Positions 20,382 through 31,185 of a stretch of DNA of 64,000 nucleotides are shown here, piece after piece. Under the pieces are notes generated by a model. It was not told the DNA's origin, did no database searches, and saw nothing but the letters and a program-made list of their open reading frames with translations. Both the position numbers and the translations under genes were made by a program. Numbering within the stretch: the first letter of the stretch is position 1; each line of letters begins with the position of its first letter. The DNA comes from Diphasiastrum complanatum (taxonomy: Eukaryota > Streptophyta > Lycopodiopsida > Lycopodiales > Lycopodiaceae). The DNA lies in the NCBI GenBank assembly GCA_029204225.1, contig MU832016.1:27355-91354 (forward strand), in the 5' to 3' direction.

Positions 20382-22854
20382 ATGGCGACCCAGAATTTCT
20401 TTGCTCTGCTGGGCGACAATGAGAATGAGGAGCCCGCAGCTTTGATTGCCCGCTACTCTGCATCTGCAGCAGCAGAGGAGAAGCCTCAATCCAAGAAGGC
20501 CCAGCCTCCAGCACGGGTTCAGCAGGCTCCACCTAATCTTCCTTCCAAACCTGTTCCCCCGGCTGAGTTTGGTATGGTTCTTTTTCTTTTGTATTAGCTG
20601 AGTTTGGCATGCTTCGTTCCCTATTCTGTTAGATTTTCTTGCAGCCGAAAGAAATAGGCTCATTTTCCTAATTGTCACATTCGCACTTTGCGGAACTGTG
20701 GTTGGATAGGGTTTCTGCATGATCTTTCTACAGTTGCTTCTAAATGTTCTTTGACATGGGTGAATGCGCTTGGCTAAATTCTGTGGAGAGGGTTTTTGGG
20801 TCCTCTGCAGTGAGAGAAGCTCAGAGGGCGCAGGGAAGAGGTGGACGAGGTGGGCGTCGAGGCGGCCGTGGTGGGTTTGGAGAAAGGGATCGCGATCGCC
20901 AGGAGCCTTACCCTCACGGCGGTGAAAATGGATTCTCTTCATCACGTAGAAATTTCAATGCTGATCATGGTGACAACAATGAAAGGACCGATGGCGGGTA
21001 TCAAGGAGGCCGTGGTGGGTATCAAAGGGGTCGTGGTGGATATCGTGGTGTTGGGAGAGGTGGATCTTATGGTGGATATGGGGAAGCTGTTGTTAGCCAA
21101 GAGAAAGAAGAAGAGAGCGTCCGTGATTTTGAAGGAGCTCGAGGGCGAGGCCATGGGCGAGGCCGTGGACGAGGTTTCAGCAGGGATGAGGATGATAAAA
21201 ATTATGGACGGGAATATGATCGCAGAAGTGGATCTGGCCGTGGGTATGTCTGGTGGATGTTAGAATGCATTTTCATGTAGATATTTTTCACAGCTAGGAT
21301 GACATTATTGATCTTGCTAGATAGCGCTATGTTCTTCCTATAAGATTTTCAAAGTTATTTTCTCTGTTGACTTTCTGTAATTGCAGCTCTTAGAAGAAGG
21401 CTATTTTTTGAATGCTTTCTGTGACTGTAGCTGCTAGAAGAATGATAACTTTTTTGGTAGGCTTTCTTTGATTGCAACTCTTGTTTTGGTAGGTTTTCTA
21501 TGAGTGTAGCTCCTAGAAGCAGTTCTACTTTCACAGAGTCGCGTTCATGATTTTGCTTCATTACCCGCAATACTCTTAATGCCGAGCTTCGTGTCTTTGG
21601 ATTGTGCAGTTATGAAGTGAAGAAAGGAGGAGGTGGTCGCGGGAACTGGGGAGCTGAAGCTGATCAAGAGCCACTTAAGTAAGTTAACTCGTTTGCATCT
21701 GTAGTTTTTATTTTAGTTATTTTCTGTATGATTAATGTGTTTCTCTTTGCGGACACCTAATTAATTAGAGTTATAGTTGACCTAGATCATTTTCTTTAGG
21801 GAGGAGATATCTGACGTAAGCCCTTCGAAGGAAGAAAAGCATGAACCTCAAGTGGAGCAGAAGGCTGAGGAACAGGCCAAAGATGAAACTCCTGCCGAGG
21901 ATGGACAGCCAAAAGCACAAGAGGAAGAAGATAAAGTTTGTAACTCGTACTTTTTGTTAATGCTCACTTTAAAGATTTATATTTCCACCCTTACAGCGAT
22001 TTTTTTTTGGAGATCGTGTTGATTATGCACCACAATAGGTCAAAAGCTGTAAGTTAAGCATAAAGATTGAAATCAGCTTGATTTGGATCCGTTGGGCTCA
22101 TTTTTTCAATTTCGAATTTCCTTCTAAGCTTGTAACGGTAAAAACGTTTTTACAGGAAATGACCCTTGACGAGTATGAAAAAGTTCTTGAGGAAAAAAGA
22201 AAGGCTCTTGCAGCATCGAAAAGCCAAGAAAGAAAAGTCGAAGTTGACAAATCATTTCAGAAAATGCAACTTGTGGACCGAAAAAATGAGGAGGATGTGT
22301 TTATTAAATTGGTATTGTCTTTGCTAAATACATCATTTTTGTAAAAATCTGGATGATCTTTGCTTACTTGCAAATCTCTTTTTTATTTCTCAGCTATCTA
22401 GTATCTGAACGTCTAAGATAGTCTTTCTGTAGATTTGGAGCCAGTCTGCTAACATCATCTGTAGAATCACCTCTGACAAGATGTTGATCTTGTTACTGTA
22501 TCAGGGTATTGATAAGGAAAAGAGCAAGAAGAAGGAGGTTGCAGAGAAAGAAGATAAATCAAAAAAGGTAAGGGCTTATGATTTCTGTGGCTGTGGATGC
22601 TTTCTACAAAGTTCTTTTTCATCTCCTTGACTTCTTTGTATTCTATTTGTACTGTATGCTTGAAGGCTGTGAGTATCAATGAGTTTTTGAAGCCTGCGGA
22701 TGGAGAAACATACTATGGAACAGGCGCACGTGGTCGTGGTCGTGGCCGCGGTGGCCTCAGAGGCGGTTTTGGTGGTGGTTATAATAATTCTCGTCGAGTG
22801 TCAGCCCCTCGCATTGAGGATCCAGGACAGTTTCCAACATTAGGTGCAACTTAG
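20382..22854 (+). CDS. RGG-box nuclear RNA-binding protein, HABP4/SERBP1 (RGGA-like) family, gene A
   Basis: Seven exons: 20382-20571, 20811-21243, 21610-21678, 21800-21935, 22156-22311, 22505-22567 and 22666-22854, all with GT/AG introns. They join to 411 aa with no stop. Residues 1-25 (NFFALLGDNENEEPAALIAR) are the Stm1-like N terminus. Residues 64-207 form the RGG/RG-rich region (RGGRGGRRGGRGG, GGRGGYQRGRGGY, RGRGHGRGRGRG). The HABP4_PAI-RBP1 core runs from exon 3 (YEVKKGGGGRGNWG) through EMTLDEYEKVLEEKRKAL to INEFLKPADGETYYG. A second RG patch and APRIEDPGQFPTLGA end the protein. Family members bind RNA and ribosomes (related to yeast Stm1 and animal SERBP1) and in plants are linked to stress responses. 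Start chosen by family match and agreement with gene B. Likely functional. Confidence 0.93.
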
Positions 22855-23951
22855 TGTTTGTTGATCTTAATCAAGGATGTTAATCAAATTTCGAAAGCTT
22901 GGAGCGATCTTAACTTCAAGGAACTGCAAATATTGTAGTTCTGCGTAATAGATACAGTTTTGTATCTGTTGAAACTATTGATTTGTGTTTTATGCTTCTT
23001 TTGACTCAAATTTTGGTTTTGAGAAAACTGTGTGATCAGTCATTTCTTTATGATATCCTCTCATCCACATATGAAGGTGGTTTTTAAAGGACTTGCCACA
23101 CTTTATGAGCTGATTCTAAGCTTATTGTCAAGCATGATGTAAGAGTTGAATAGTCTAACTACTCTTAAGTGCAGGAGAAGATACTGGTGAGCTAAGTTCA
23201 GAATGAGGCCATTTTCTAAACAGTCTAGGTAAGTTGTTAGATTTTTTCTTGTTCTTTTACAATATCTGCTTGGATATTCAACAGACAGATAAGGATTCTC
23301 AACAGACAGCTAGCTGCACAATGCCCGCTAGACATGTTCACTACTCATTTTCTACTGATGAGCTTATCCATGGTGATTTGTATTTCCACCTACTTTGAGA
23401 GTATGGTTATTTTGTCAAGAGGAATTTCAAATCAGCTGCGGAAGTGCCCCTTTTTCCTACATACTTAATTGGTGAGCTTCCTTGCAAATATTGTTGGTGA
23501 TTTTCGTGATGATGAAAGATTCATCTTCCCTGACATCTTTATGTAGTTCTTTGCAAAGCATTTTTCTTTGCCTGGTCACGTTGAATGGGCAGTACTATAA
23601 GTTTGTTCATCTTGCCTGTAGAGTACACTAGTTCTTTGTAATGTTTGGGGTCAGTCGGACCCGACATGACCATGAGCAAAACAGTTTTTGGAGGACAGTT
23701 GAGTTTAAACTACGATGATGGCAGTAATCTGGCTAGGCATTTGGTGTAATCTGGATCAGCAGACGTTTTGCAAGCTGCACCCGGATGAGCCTATGTAGTG
23801 AGCTGCTAGGTGTGCGGGTTAGAATGATCACAAGGGGTAAACATTGTAACCAATTTTTTTTCCAAAAGCCCCCAAAGTAGGAAATACAACTCTAAAAAGG
23901 TATCGGAGCCATTCATTCCAATTATCTAGACCAACAACAAACTAAGCCTAT
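22855..23951. other. Gene A 3' flank, no further gene seen
   Basis: The start is probably 3' UTR. Past 23040 there is no recognised coding sequence. GGTATCGGAGCC near 23899 resembles a copia primer site but has no LTR next to it. Confidence 0.4.
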
Positions 23952-24618
23952 GTGGTACTCTTAGAAGCCCGTTCCGGAACGTTCCGTCCGTTCCAGAACG
24001 TTCTTGGTCGGAATGAGTTAATGTAGCAGCAGAAGCCACAAAAATGTGTAGCAGCCGTCCCGGTTTGTAGCAGCCCACGATTTCTGCTGATGGCTGACGG
24101 AACGGGCAACTAAACCTTAGTTTCCACATTAAATGAATTTGTAGCAGCCCACGACTTCTGCTGATGGCTGACTAGCTCTTCCACCTAGAAATGGGATGCA
24201 TGCAATATGAAAGTTCTTCAGGATCATTCCAATCTATGGCGGATCATGAGCTACTGATCAGACACATGTAAAAGACAAAATTAAGCAAGTGTTGCGGTGC
24301 CATTGACCATCATGCATTTCTAATTGAATATTGATTTCTTTGTAGAAATAGAGATAATTATTCCATTGGTAGATAGTTAAACTAGAGCCAAATTAATCTG
24401 ACTCAAAGCTAGATTTACTCAGGTAGAGAATGAGCTAGATTCTTCATATGGTTTAGAACTTTAGATCATTCTGAATTCTAAGGTTGAGAGCTCAGGATAT
24501 GGTGTTTTTTCCTCTGCATAAAAACGTATTTTTTTATTTTTTTTGAGGGTCTCATTCCGGAACGGAATGCGTTTTGGAACGCACGTTTCGTTCCGGAACG
24601 GGCAACTAAGGTGGTACT
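23952..24618. mobile_element. Non-autonomous hAT-like TIR element with 8-bp target duplication
   Basis: The element (23960-24610, 651 bp) begins CTTAGAAGCCCGTTCCGGAA and, read from the other end, CTTAGTTGCCCGTTCCGGAA. The inverted repeats align for nearly 60 bp, through CGTTCCA(G/A)AACG to GGAATGAG. GTGGTACT stands directly outside both ends (23952-23959 and 24611-24618), an exact 8-bp direct repeat, the size made by hAT transposases. No transposase ORF lies inside, so it is a MITE-like element. The interior has a second GGAACGGGCAACTAA terminus-like motif at 24099-24113 and two copies of a 33-bp word containing TTCTGCTGATGGCTGAC. Confidence 0.8.
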
Positions 24619-24834
24619 CATTACTTTTTGACATTAGTTGATGTCAATTATGCTAGAAAAGGGTGAATCTATTTCTTGAAGTAATAATCATAAGCTTTGA
24701 AGTAGTTTGAATGGTTCAGCTATATGGCTAAAGCCAAACATGAAAGAAGATTAAAAAAGTTGATATTTTACAAAGGAGTAGAATACATGTTGGACGAATT
24801 TGTTAATTTTTTGTTTTGCAACGTGTTAAGCTAC

Positions 24835-24995
24835 TAGTGGTTAGCTTAGTGGTTGGTTGTATACAACATATACAACGTAGCAATGCTAGTTAGGCTTGCC
24901 AAGGGGTAAGCCCCAAAGATGTCACTTCGTAGTGGTTGGGAATCGAGCCTATGCCTGGCCGGTCACAGTTAACGACTCTACCCACACACCTCATT
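24835..24995 (+). repeat. Possible SINE with tRNA-like A and B boxes
   Basis: GGTTAGCTTAGTGGTTGG resembles an RNA polymerase III A box (TRGYNNARNNGG), and GGTTGGGAATCGAGCC about 100 bp later resembles a degenerate B box (GGTTCGANTCC). The distance is longer than in a tRNA and no cloverleaf forms. No poly(A) or T tail or flanking duplication was recognised, so this is tentative. Confidence 0.3.
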
Positions 24996-25288
24996 GTGAT
25001 TGACATTTGTCAATTTTACAAAATTTTAGGTGGGATAAGAAAGCAATTTGCCACACGTTACTCACATTGACAAAACATGATAGTTCGAAGGTAAAGTATT
25101 GTCAAAATAATGCTTAGAGTAAATGAATTTCCAAGTAATTTTTTTTTTTTTGCAAAGGTTAAGGATACTATTTTATTTTCACAAATATACAAGTACCAAA
25201 AACGTAAACGACAACCAAGGCCATAAAAGTTAGCGTGCCCCAGGAAAGGGGGAGCACTATACAAAGAAAAAGAAAACCCACTGGACTT

Positions 25289-25855
25289 TCAGCACACCGC
25301 ACAGGGAGGCAGTCCATAGAACCTAAACAACAGTAGAGAAGTACATAGCATGGCATATACAAGTCGTAGCATAAGAGTCATCAAAGACTTGGCGATTGCG
25401 CGCCAACCATATAAGCCAAAGTACCGCCAACTTGCAGAGGTGCAAAAGCAAAGTAAAGGACGTGTCTGAACAGGTGGGTCTCCCAGCAGGATAACATTAG
25501 CTGTGAAAGGAGGGCAAAGTATATCAGCGGCCAAGGAGGCGGTGAATTTCCAGCCATAGGTCTCTGTGACGATTAAAAAATAGGTGCTCAACAGATTTGT
25601 CAACGCACGGAAGGAAGGAGAGGGTCTCAAGAGGGGTGGGGCAACCGTCGAAGAAGCCATGTAAGTGCGGAGGAAAAGGTGGCAGTGATGGGAGGGAGCG
25701 ACCAGAAGGGAAAGACGACGAAAGATTAGCGAGCCCTTCTTAAGGGCTGGATGATGGAGACCCAACTCCCCATCAGAAATGGCCGCAGTACAAACGGACC
25801 AAGGAAGCAGGGAATGCTTGCCGGCCCAAAGAAAACAATGAAGGAGCTTAGCCAA
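25289..25855 (-). pseudogene. LINE ORF2 C-terminal region (zf-RVT type)
   Basis: The frame opens with KLLHCFLWAGKHSLLPW, then GELGLHHPALKKGSL, the stretch after LINE reverse transcriptase that includes FLW.GK and GGLGL. Further on, other phases give HLFFNRHRDLWLEIHRLL and WLIWLARNRQVFDD, which fit the zf-RVT zinc-binding domain and the W.IW..RN motif. At least two frameshifts are therefore present. Confidence 0.6.
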
Positions 25856-25862
25856 AGAATTA

Positions 25863-26314
25863 TGGAGTGAAGCAAAGTTACGAATAGAGCCTCAACTGAT
25901 CTAGAGCTAAGCTATGAAAGCATCACATAAGCAAGAGTTAAGCTATGAAAGCAGCACATAAGCAAGACTTAACCCTAGAAAGCAGGAAAGAGAGAGATTA
26001 AGGAGACTAAAGAGAGAGATCAATATCATCAGCTGAATAACAAATGACACAGTTTCCCTACTTATAACCAAGAGGAAGCCCTAAAAGGAAGCTTCCAGTG
26101 GCTAGGGCCCAACTGGGAGGGAAAATAGTGCGCCCTCCAAGAAGGCCCCCACTCTCCAGTAATATGTCCAAATGGCCTAATAATGAATAATAAGGCCAAA
26201 GGCCAACCATATAGTCTAAGTGTCACTAATGAATAAAAAAGGGCCCAAGGCCTGCTTATGCATAAAGTAAAGTAAATGTAAATGGACGCGGCGAATGTAA
26301 TGAGCCGAGTCCAT
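25863..26314 (-). repeat. Chromovirus-A LTR
   Basis: On the minus strand it begins TGGACTCGG after the purine run CCAGGGAGAG and ends TTCACTCCA right where LINE ORF2 resumes. The ends extend to an inverted repeat TTATGGA / TCCATAA. Length about 452 bp. Only one copy is present. Confidence 0.55.
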
Positions 26315-26365
26315 AACTCTCCCTGGCACAAAAGAAAAAGACCCAACTGCCGAAAAGAAACTGGA

Positions 26366-26986
26366 TCAAGTAGCAGCAAGCCCTGGTGCATTAACAGCTA
26401 GAACAACATCTGATGTAGAGGAATCAACAAGTGCAGCAAGAGCACGAGCCTGATCCGCAAGTGATGGTGTATGATAAAAGACATCAATAGGCTCCCATGT
26501 GGCCTCCTCAATAGGACGGCCATCCCATTGGACCAAAAACTGAATCTGCCGGCGGCGTCGACTATGGTATAGACGAACCTGTAATATAGCAGCAGGTAAA
26601 AATGGAAATAACTCTGGAGCAGTAAGAAACTCAGCATCACAAGGAGCGTCATCCTCAATAGCAGCACGTAATAAATTGACATGGAATACATCACAGGCGC
26701 GTGTGGAAGCAGGAAGCTGTAAGCGATATGTAACTAGACTAAGAACCTCCAAAATGCGATAAGGCCCATAATAATGTGGTGCAAGCTTCTCAGTAGAAGC
26801 ATGGCCTTGGACAAAATGATGACGTGCAAACCGTAGGCGTAGATAAACCCTATCCAAGCCAACAGGATATGCCAAGCCTGACAATGAGCAACAGAACAGA
26901 TAGAGAGCCACATGCATAATCATAGAAATATCTGCACCATAGGCGATCAGTAATATGGAAAAACCAGCACCAATTAACAGGTCCAA
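26366..26986 (-). pseudogene. Chromovirus-A integrase C-terminus with chromodomain
   Basis: The frame encodes DRVYLRLRFARHHFVQGHA, then KLAPHYYGPYRILE (GPY module), ACDVFHVNLLR (V-F-H-V-S/N-L-L-K motif), and IQFLVQWDGRPIEEATWEP, a chromodomain core with the aromatic W..W pair. Chromodomains direct integration to marked chromatin. The rest of pol is missing; the long N-terminal extension of this frame is not homologous. Confidence 0.75.
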
Positions 26987-26989
26987 ATG

Positions 26990-27550
26990 AAAACCAAGCT
27001 ATATGTAATAACCATGAATGCCATATATCCATAGCATCGGCATGGATTGCAGCAAACCTATATGTAGAAACACCAGGAGACGGAAGGATGTCCGTGTACG
27101 CATCTAGAAAGATCCCAGCATATACATACCCTAGATAAGTAATAGTGACCATCTGGCCTCGGATGAAAAATGTGTAACAGTAAGGGCCAAAGGCGCATGA
27201 ATCATGTCAGGAACCGTAGAAATATCATGAGGCAGATCACAAACCTCAAGCAGAGATCCATGGAGTAAAGCGAAAGAAGATACAATCTAATCACCAATAG
27301 TGAGGGAACTATCAAACGTGGACCCATGAAGAACCTTATAGAAAGCAGCAGGAACATCGGCCATAACAGACTCAAGAGATGGAGATATAGAGACCAATGG
27401 AGAAGATACTGCACCAACCACCGAACCAGGAGGGCAATCTGAAGTATGCGCAAAAGCAATAGTAGAAATACCACCAAGGTATACGGTCTCAATATCAATG
27501 AAACCAGGAATGACCCCGTAAGGTAGGAAGGACAGAGGATGACGCTAGAA
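26990..27550 (-). other. Coding-like sequence of unknown origin
   Basis: A minus-strand frame at about 27530-27180 reads GVIPGFIDIETVYLGG, AFAHTSDCPPGSVVG and SLESVMADVPAAFYKVLHGS with a single stop. It has coding character but no family I recognise. It may belong to the LINE, to the chromovirus or to a third element. Confidence 0.3.
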
Positions 27551-27559
27551 GAGTGGAGT

Positions 27560-27883
27560 TCATAACATAAGGGTAAAAGAAGGGAGCGGAGAGAAGAGCA
27601 CGAAGTGACATTTGAGTAGAATAGGACTATGATCAGAAAGCACAGTGAAATTATGAGTCTCGGAAGAGAGCTGGCTGAGCCAAGAACCAAAAGAAGATAC
27701 ATAAAAGCGATCCAATCTGGCCGAGCGAAAGGAGGGCCCCGACTGACAACTAGTCCAGGTATGATGGGGGAAATCATTGAGAGAGTGGTTGATGTCAAGA
27801 AGAGAGTGAGAGGAGGAACATGCAGTGAATTCAGAAAAAGAAAGGGAGTGAGGACCATCCAACGAGTCCAACACTTCACTCAT
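27560..27883 (-). pseudogene. LINE endonuclease, C-terminal part
   Basis: The frame encodes LDGPHSLSFSEFTACSS, then HHTWTSCQSGPSFRSARLDR with FYVSS, and VLSDHSPILL. The RLDRFYVS and SDH-P motifs are the end of the exonuclease-endonuclease-phosphatase fold of L1-type LINEs, with the catalytic His in SDH. The N-terminal catalytic residues are absent. Confidence 0.7.
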
Positions 27884-28111
27884 TAATATATTTCATTCTA
27901 ATAACTGAGTACAAGGCCTCTTTATAGCCTCAATCTAGTATCGAATTTCACAATTCGAGTAAAATGGATCATGTGGGCTCTCACATTTCCTCGGCCTCAA
28001 CTTCATCAGGACCCTCTGATGATGAAGACGTCGAGTTGTAACTTCGACCTACCAGGTATCTCAAATAGCTTTCCTCGCTATATCGTGTGTTCCTCCAATG
28101 GATGCAACACT

Positions 28112-28960
28112 CTAAGTTGCAAAAAGGCATCCATTCTGACTAGCATCACTTCGATCATTTACAGTTAGCTCGGAATATAACCTTGCTCTTTGGTGACCCA
28201 AGGACGTCAATTTGAATTTAAGAAATGATGAATCCTTAACAAATTTCACATAATCGTCTGTCTGAGCTACACTGCCTTTTCTCAAAATGTGCAATAAACA
28301 GATTTCCTTAGTAAGAGGAAGGTAATCAAGTCTTGAATTATTTGTACAACAAGGATGGTTCTACAAATAAAACCCGCCAGATCAAATGTTTGATAAGTCA
28401 TTCACAACCGATGTGCAGGATGGACTTCTCATTTCTTCATGAGTGTGGATAGCTATTCAAATGTCTTGGCTTTCCAAAGAGAAAGATACTATTTCACTAT
28501 CCTCAACCAAGTCAGAGTACACCACTATTACATTTAAACAAATTATGACATAAATCAATATACATACATGTGATGGATCAACAGGCGGTCTATGTCGACT
28601 GGTGGAAGAGCTTGAAGATGAAGATGAACCAGTCAATAGTTGTTCATTGAACTTTAGTCTTGCTTGCTCCTTTCTTCTATGATAGATCTCAATTTTTTTT
28701 TCTTTCTCTAAATCACGTGGAGGTACGAGAATTCATAATCTCATTCAAATGTCATTGTAAGAATAAATTTGCAAGAGAACACCAAATAATAAAATTGAAT
28801 GTATTATACAATCATATTTAAAACAATAAAGTGCAACTGATGTCAATATCAATAACAATATATACCTATTGTTGCGATCATGAGATGAATCTCTATCTAA
28901 TGATGATGACATCATCCATGACATATACACACTATAGCCAACCCCTTTATACCACATCAT
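28112..28960 (-). pseudogene. Second copy of the MSS/PPxD gene family (5' exons)
   Basis: Exon 1 (ending at 28866) encodes MSSSLDRDSSHDRNNR and ends at AATAG|GTATAT. A second segment (about 28726-28568) encodes PPRDLEKEKKIEIYHRRK, then ARLKFNEQLLTGSSSSS, ending CACAT|GTATGT. A third, from 28360 after TTTATTTGTAG, encodes NHPCCTNNSRLDYLPLTKE and VAQTDDYVKFVKD. The first two match the 1440-1718 copy. An in-frame TGA lies just before PPRD, so the copy may be broken or its acceptor is elsewhere. Function unknown. Bases 27884-28110 hold nothing recognisable. Confidence 0.45.
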
Positions 28961-29680
28961 AAGTAGTGATTATGAGACCGTATGTATTGAACAAATATAG
29001 TAAAATTTGTTAAAGACATGTCAACATATGATCCATGTATATTCTACTTATGTTTAGTGAAAATCTAATATTCTAGTAACATTTGGGAACCTATCCTTGA
29101 TATCAAGAAAATTGCTTAGGTGAGGCAACACATAATCCACATAGACCACTTTTGGTTATTAATAAGGTGTATGCTACTCAATTATCTAGTATAATGGTTC
29201 TTGCGCAAAATTTGAGGAATTTCTATCTTTTTATCTTTTATGTTTGGGGCTATGTTGTAATGCATATTGTAGGAGTTAATTGTACTCCACAAATGACCTC
29301 AAGTTATATTCATATATGGTGTAACCATGTTTATATTTGGATATAAGTTACATGGCTTCAAGGGTAGATTTTGTTGTGTATTGTCATTGTGTTAGGGGAG
29401 AATACCTTGAGCTTACGAACTTTGGGCGTTGTGTCGTATTGAATACAACAATTTTGGCAAAATGCATGGGTTTTCCATGCACGAAAATTGAGTTGTTTGC
29501 AACAGTGATGACTCATTGATGATTTTCCCAGCTGGACCTCTGTCATGCTCTTAAAGAACAAATTTGAGAATTCAATCACTTAAATAATTCAAGGAAAAGG
29601 TTGAAGTTCACATTGGGAAGAAAATAAAAGCACTCCGAATTGGTGAAAGAAGTGAGTTCATTTCTACACCGATAATAGTC
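28961..29680. other. No gene seen
   Basis: AT-rich. Frames of about 60 codons at 29152-29519 have no motif. Confidence 0.3.
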
Positions 29681-29689
29681 AAAATTGTC

Positions 29690-30010
29690 CAAATTTATTT
29701 TTGTTAAATCCTTTTGTGAGTGTGTGCACTACTTGTGGACGATAGATGAGTTCCACTTCTTTAGGTTGAGATTTCTCTCATATGAAGTGATGATGGACCT
29801 CAATGTCTAGTATGCATGTGCAATATCTTGTTCTTAGCAATGTGAATGCAACTCTGATTGTCGCAATAAATAGGAGTTGTGTGACCTTGGTCCTCTTTGC
29901 ATTTAGCTATTAATCATCAAAGCCACATACATTCACATGATGTACTTGCAATTGTCCTATATTCCACTTATGTATCTGAGAGAGGGTGTTTTTTGCTCAC
30001 GCATAAAACT
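29690..30010 (-). pseudogene. Copia RNase H fragment
   Basis: Minus-strand frames give EYRTIASTSCECMWL, PIYCDNQSCIHIAKN and HHHFIREKSQPKEVELI, corresponding to E-Y..A..A..E..WL, the CDN catalytic Asp with Q-S-A..IA.N, and the YH.IRE strand of copia RNase H. Frames shift twice. No other part of this element is attached; the LTR at 30404-31016 is on the opposite strand. Confidence 0.65.
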
Positions 30011-30403
30011 TTTGCACGTAGAGCTCCCAACAGGTATAAGTTCTAGAGCTCTCGTTGCTAGTCTTTCATCAATGCTCTTTGTAGTCTCGGGGTGGTGATT
30101 CTGCATTTGGATATTCTTGTGCAATTGGTGACAACTATAAATTTGTTAAAAGATTGTGTGGGAATCTAATAACACACAAGCCTGCCTATATTATAGTAGT
30201 CTTGAAGTTTGAGATCAACACTTATTTTATAGCAATCCATAGTAAGACATGCCCTTAAGATATCATGGTACCATCTTACCTACACATCAATGTGATTTTT
30301 TTGTATCTGCCACAAATTGAATAGTTATTCCTACATCATAGGAGATACTTATCCTAGTGATAGTGATATAGATGAGACATAAAAGCATTTGTCTCACAAC
30401 TAA

Positions 30404-31016
30404 TGGCTTACCTAATTAGGTGACAAATATTTAATGTAGTTAATACATGGATGCAATCTATAAATAGATCATCCTAGCATAGATTACTTGAGATGCTCCG
30501 TCCTTGAGACATATTATTTGAGCCTCCCAGTTATGCCGTCATTTTTTGTTGTAATTGCTATTTTATTGTGCTTCAATGTAACATAGTAGCAGCATGCAAT
30601 GCACTTTATCGTTGTTTGATCGCGCTTGTTTACTCACTCTGATCAGAACACGGACATCTACGACTCCTCAGTTTCTGATCAGACGATGGCTGTCTTTGAC
30701 GCCGGAGGAACTCGCGATATCATACTGCTTTTTCCATCTATTTCAGAACCAAACTTCACATTGAATCTGTTTTTCAGTAATACCACACACAAACCATTTT
30801 TAATCTCTTCGGTGGACTGTACTCTCGTTTTTGTGAGTATGAACTAATTTTTAAGATCTTGTTGGCAATTAGAATACTTATAGCTGTGATTATATTTTGC
30901 ATAAGCTTTCTATTAGACTGTTTTTGCATCTAGCAACTGATTGTAACGGGAGAGCTGTTCCACAATATTCTTGCTCTCTTCTCCGTTCGCATTCTTCTAT
31001 CTCTCTTGCCCCATCA
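30404..31016 (+). repeat. Solo-like LTR of the copia-B family, plus orientation
   Basis: From GGCTTACCTAATTAGGTGAC to CTTGCCCCATCA it aligns with the reverse complement of 12328-12968, including ACGACTCCTCAGTTTCTGAT and the distal CTTTCTATTAGACTG word. No primer site follows at 31017. The five-base flanks (ACTAA and GAGAT) do not match, so it may not be a clean solo LTR. Confidence 0.75.
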
Positions 31017-31185
31017 GAGATCACAAATGACAATATGTTCTACTTGTGAGTTGTTGAAATCAGCTTGCGAAGACCAATGATGAAAAAGGTAAAAATTAAC
31101 CAAGTCCATGAACTTAATATTTTTTATTAAAGTTTTAATGTTATTGTAATATTGTATTTCTACTAAATATTTTAACTGTCTTTTA

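Larger units (their letters stand above)
25138..27883 (-). mobile_element. LINE (L1-type) remnant, interrupted by a chromovirus fragment
   Basis: The minus strand carries a LINE endonuclease end (27883-27560) and the C-terminal part of ORF2 (25855-25289). It ends with an A-run (T-run at 25138-25152 on the plus strand), a typical LINE 3' tail. Chromovirus sequence (25860-27200) lies between the two parts; the polymerase core of the LINE is missing. Confidence 0.65.

Noticed and set aside
20256-20945. 229-aa minus-strand ORF opposite gene A, and 140-143 aa frames inside the RGG exons
   Set aside because: Shadows of the GC-rich RGG coding exons; they do not respect intron boundaries and have no paralogous conservation as proteins.
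24835-24995. tRNA gene
   Set aside because: A- and B-box-like words are too far apart and no cloverleaf can be drawn; kept only as a possible SINE.
30399-31021. Target-site duplication around the solo-like LTR
   Set aside because: The flanking five bases are ACTAA and GAGAT; no duplication could be found even when shifting the start.
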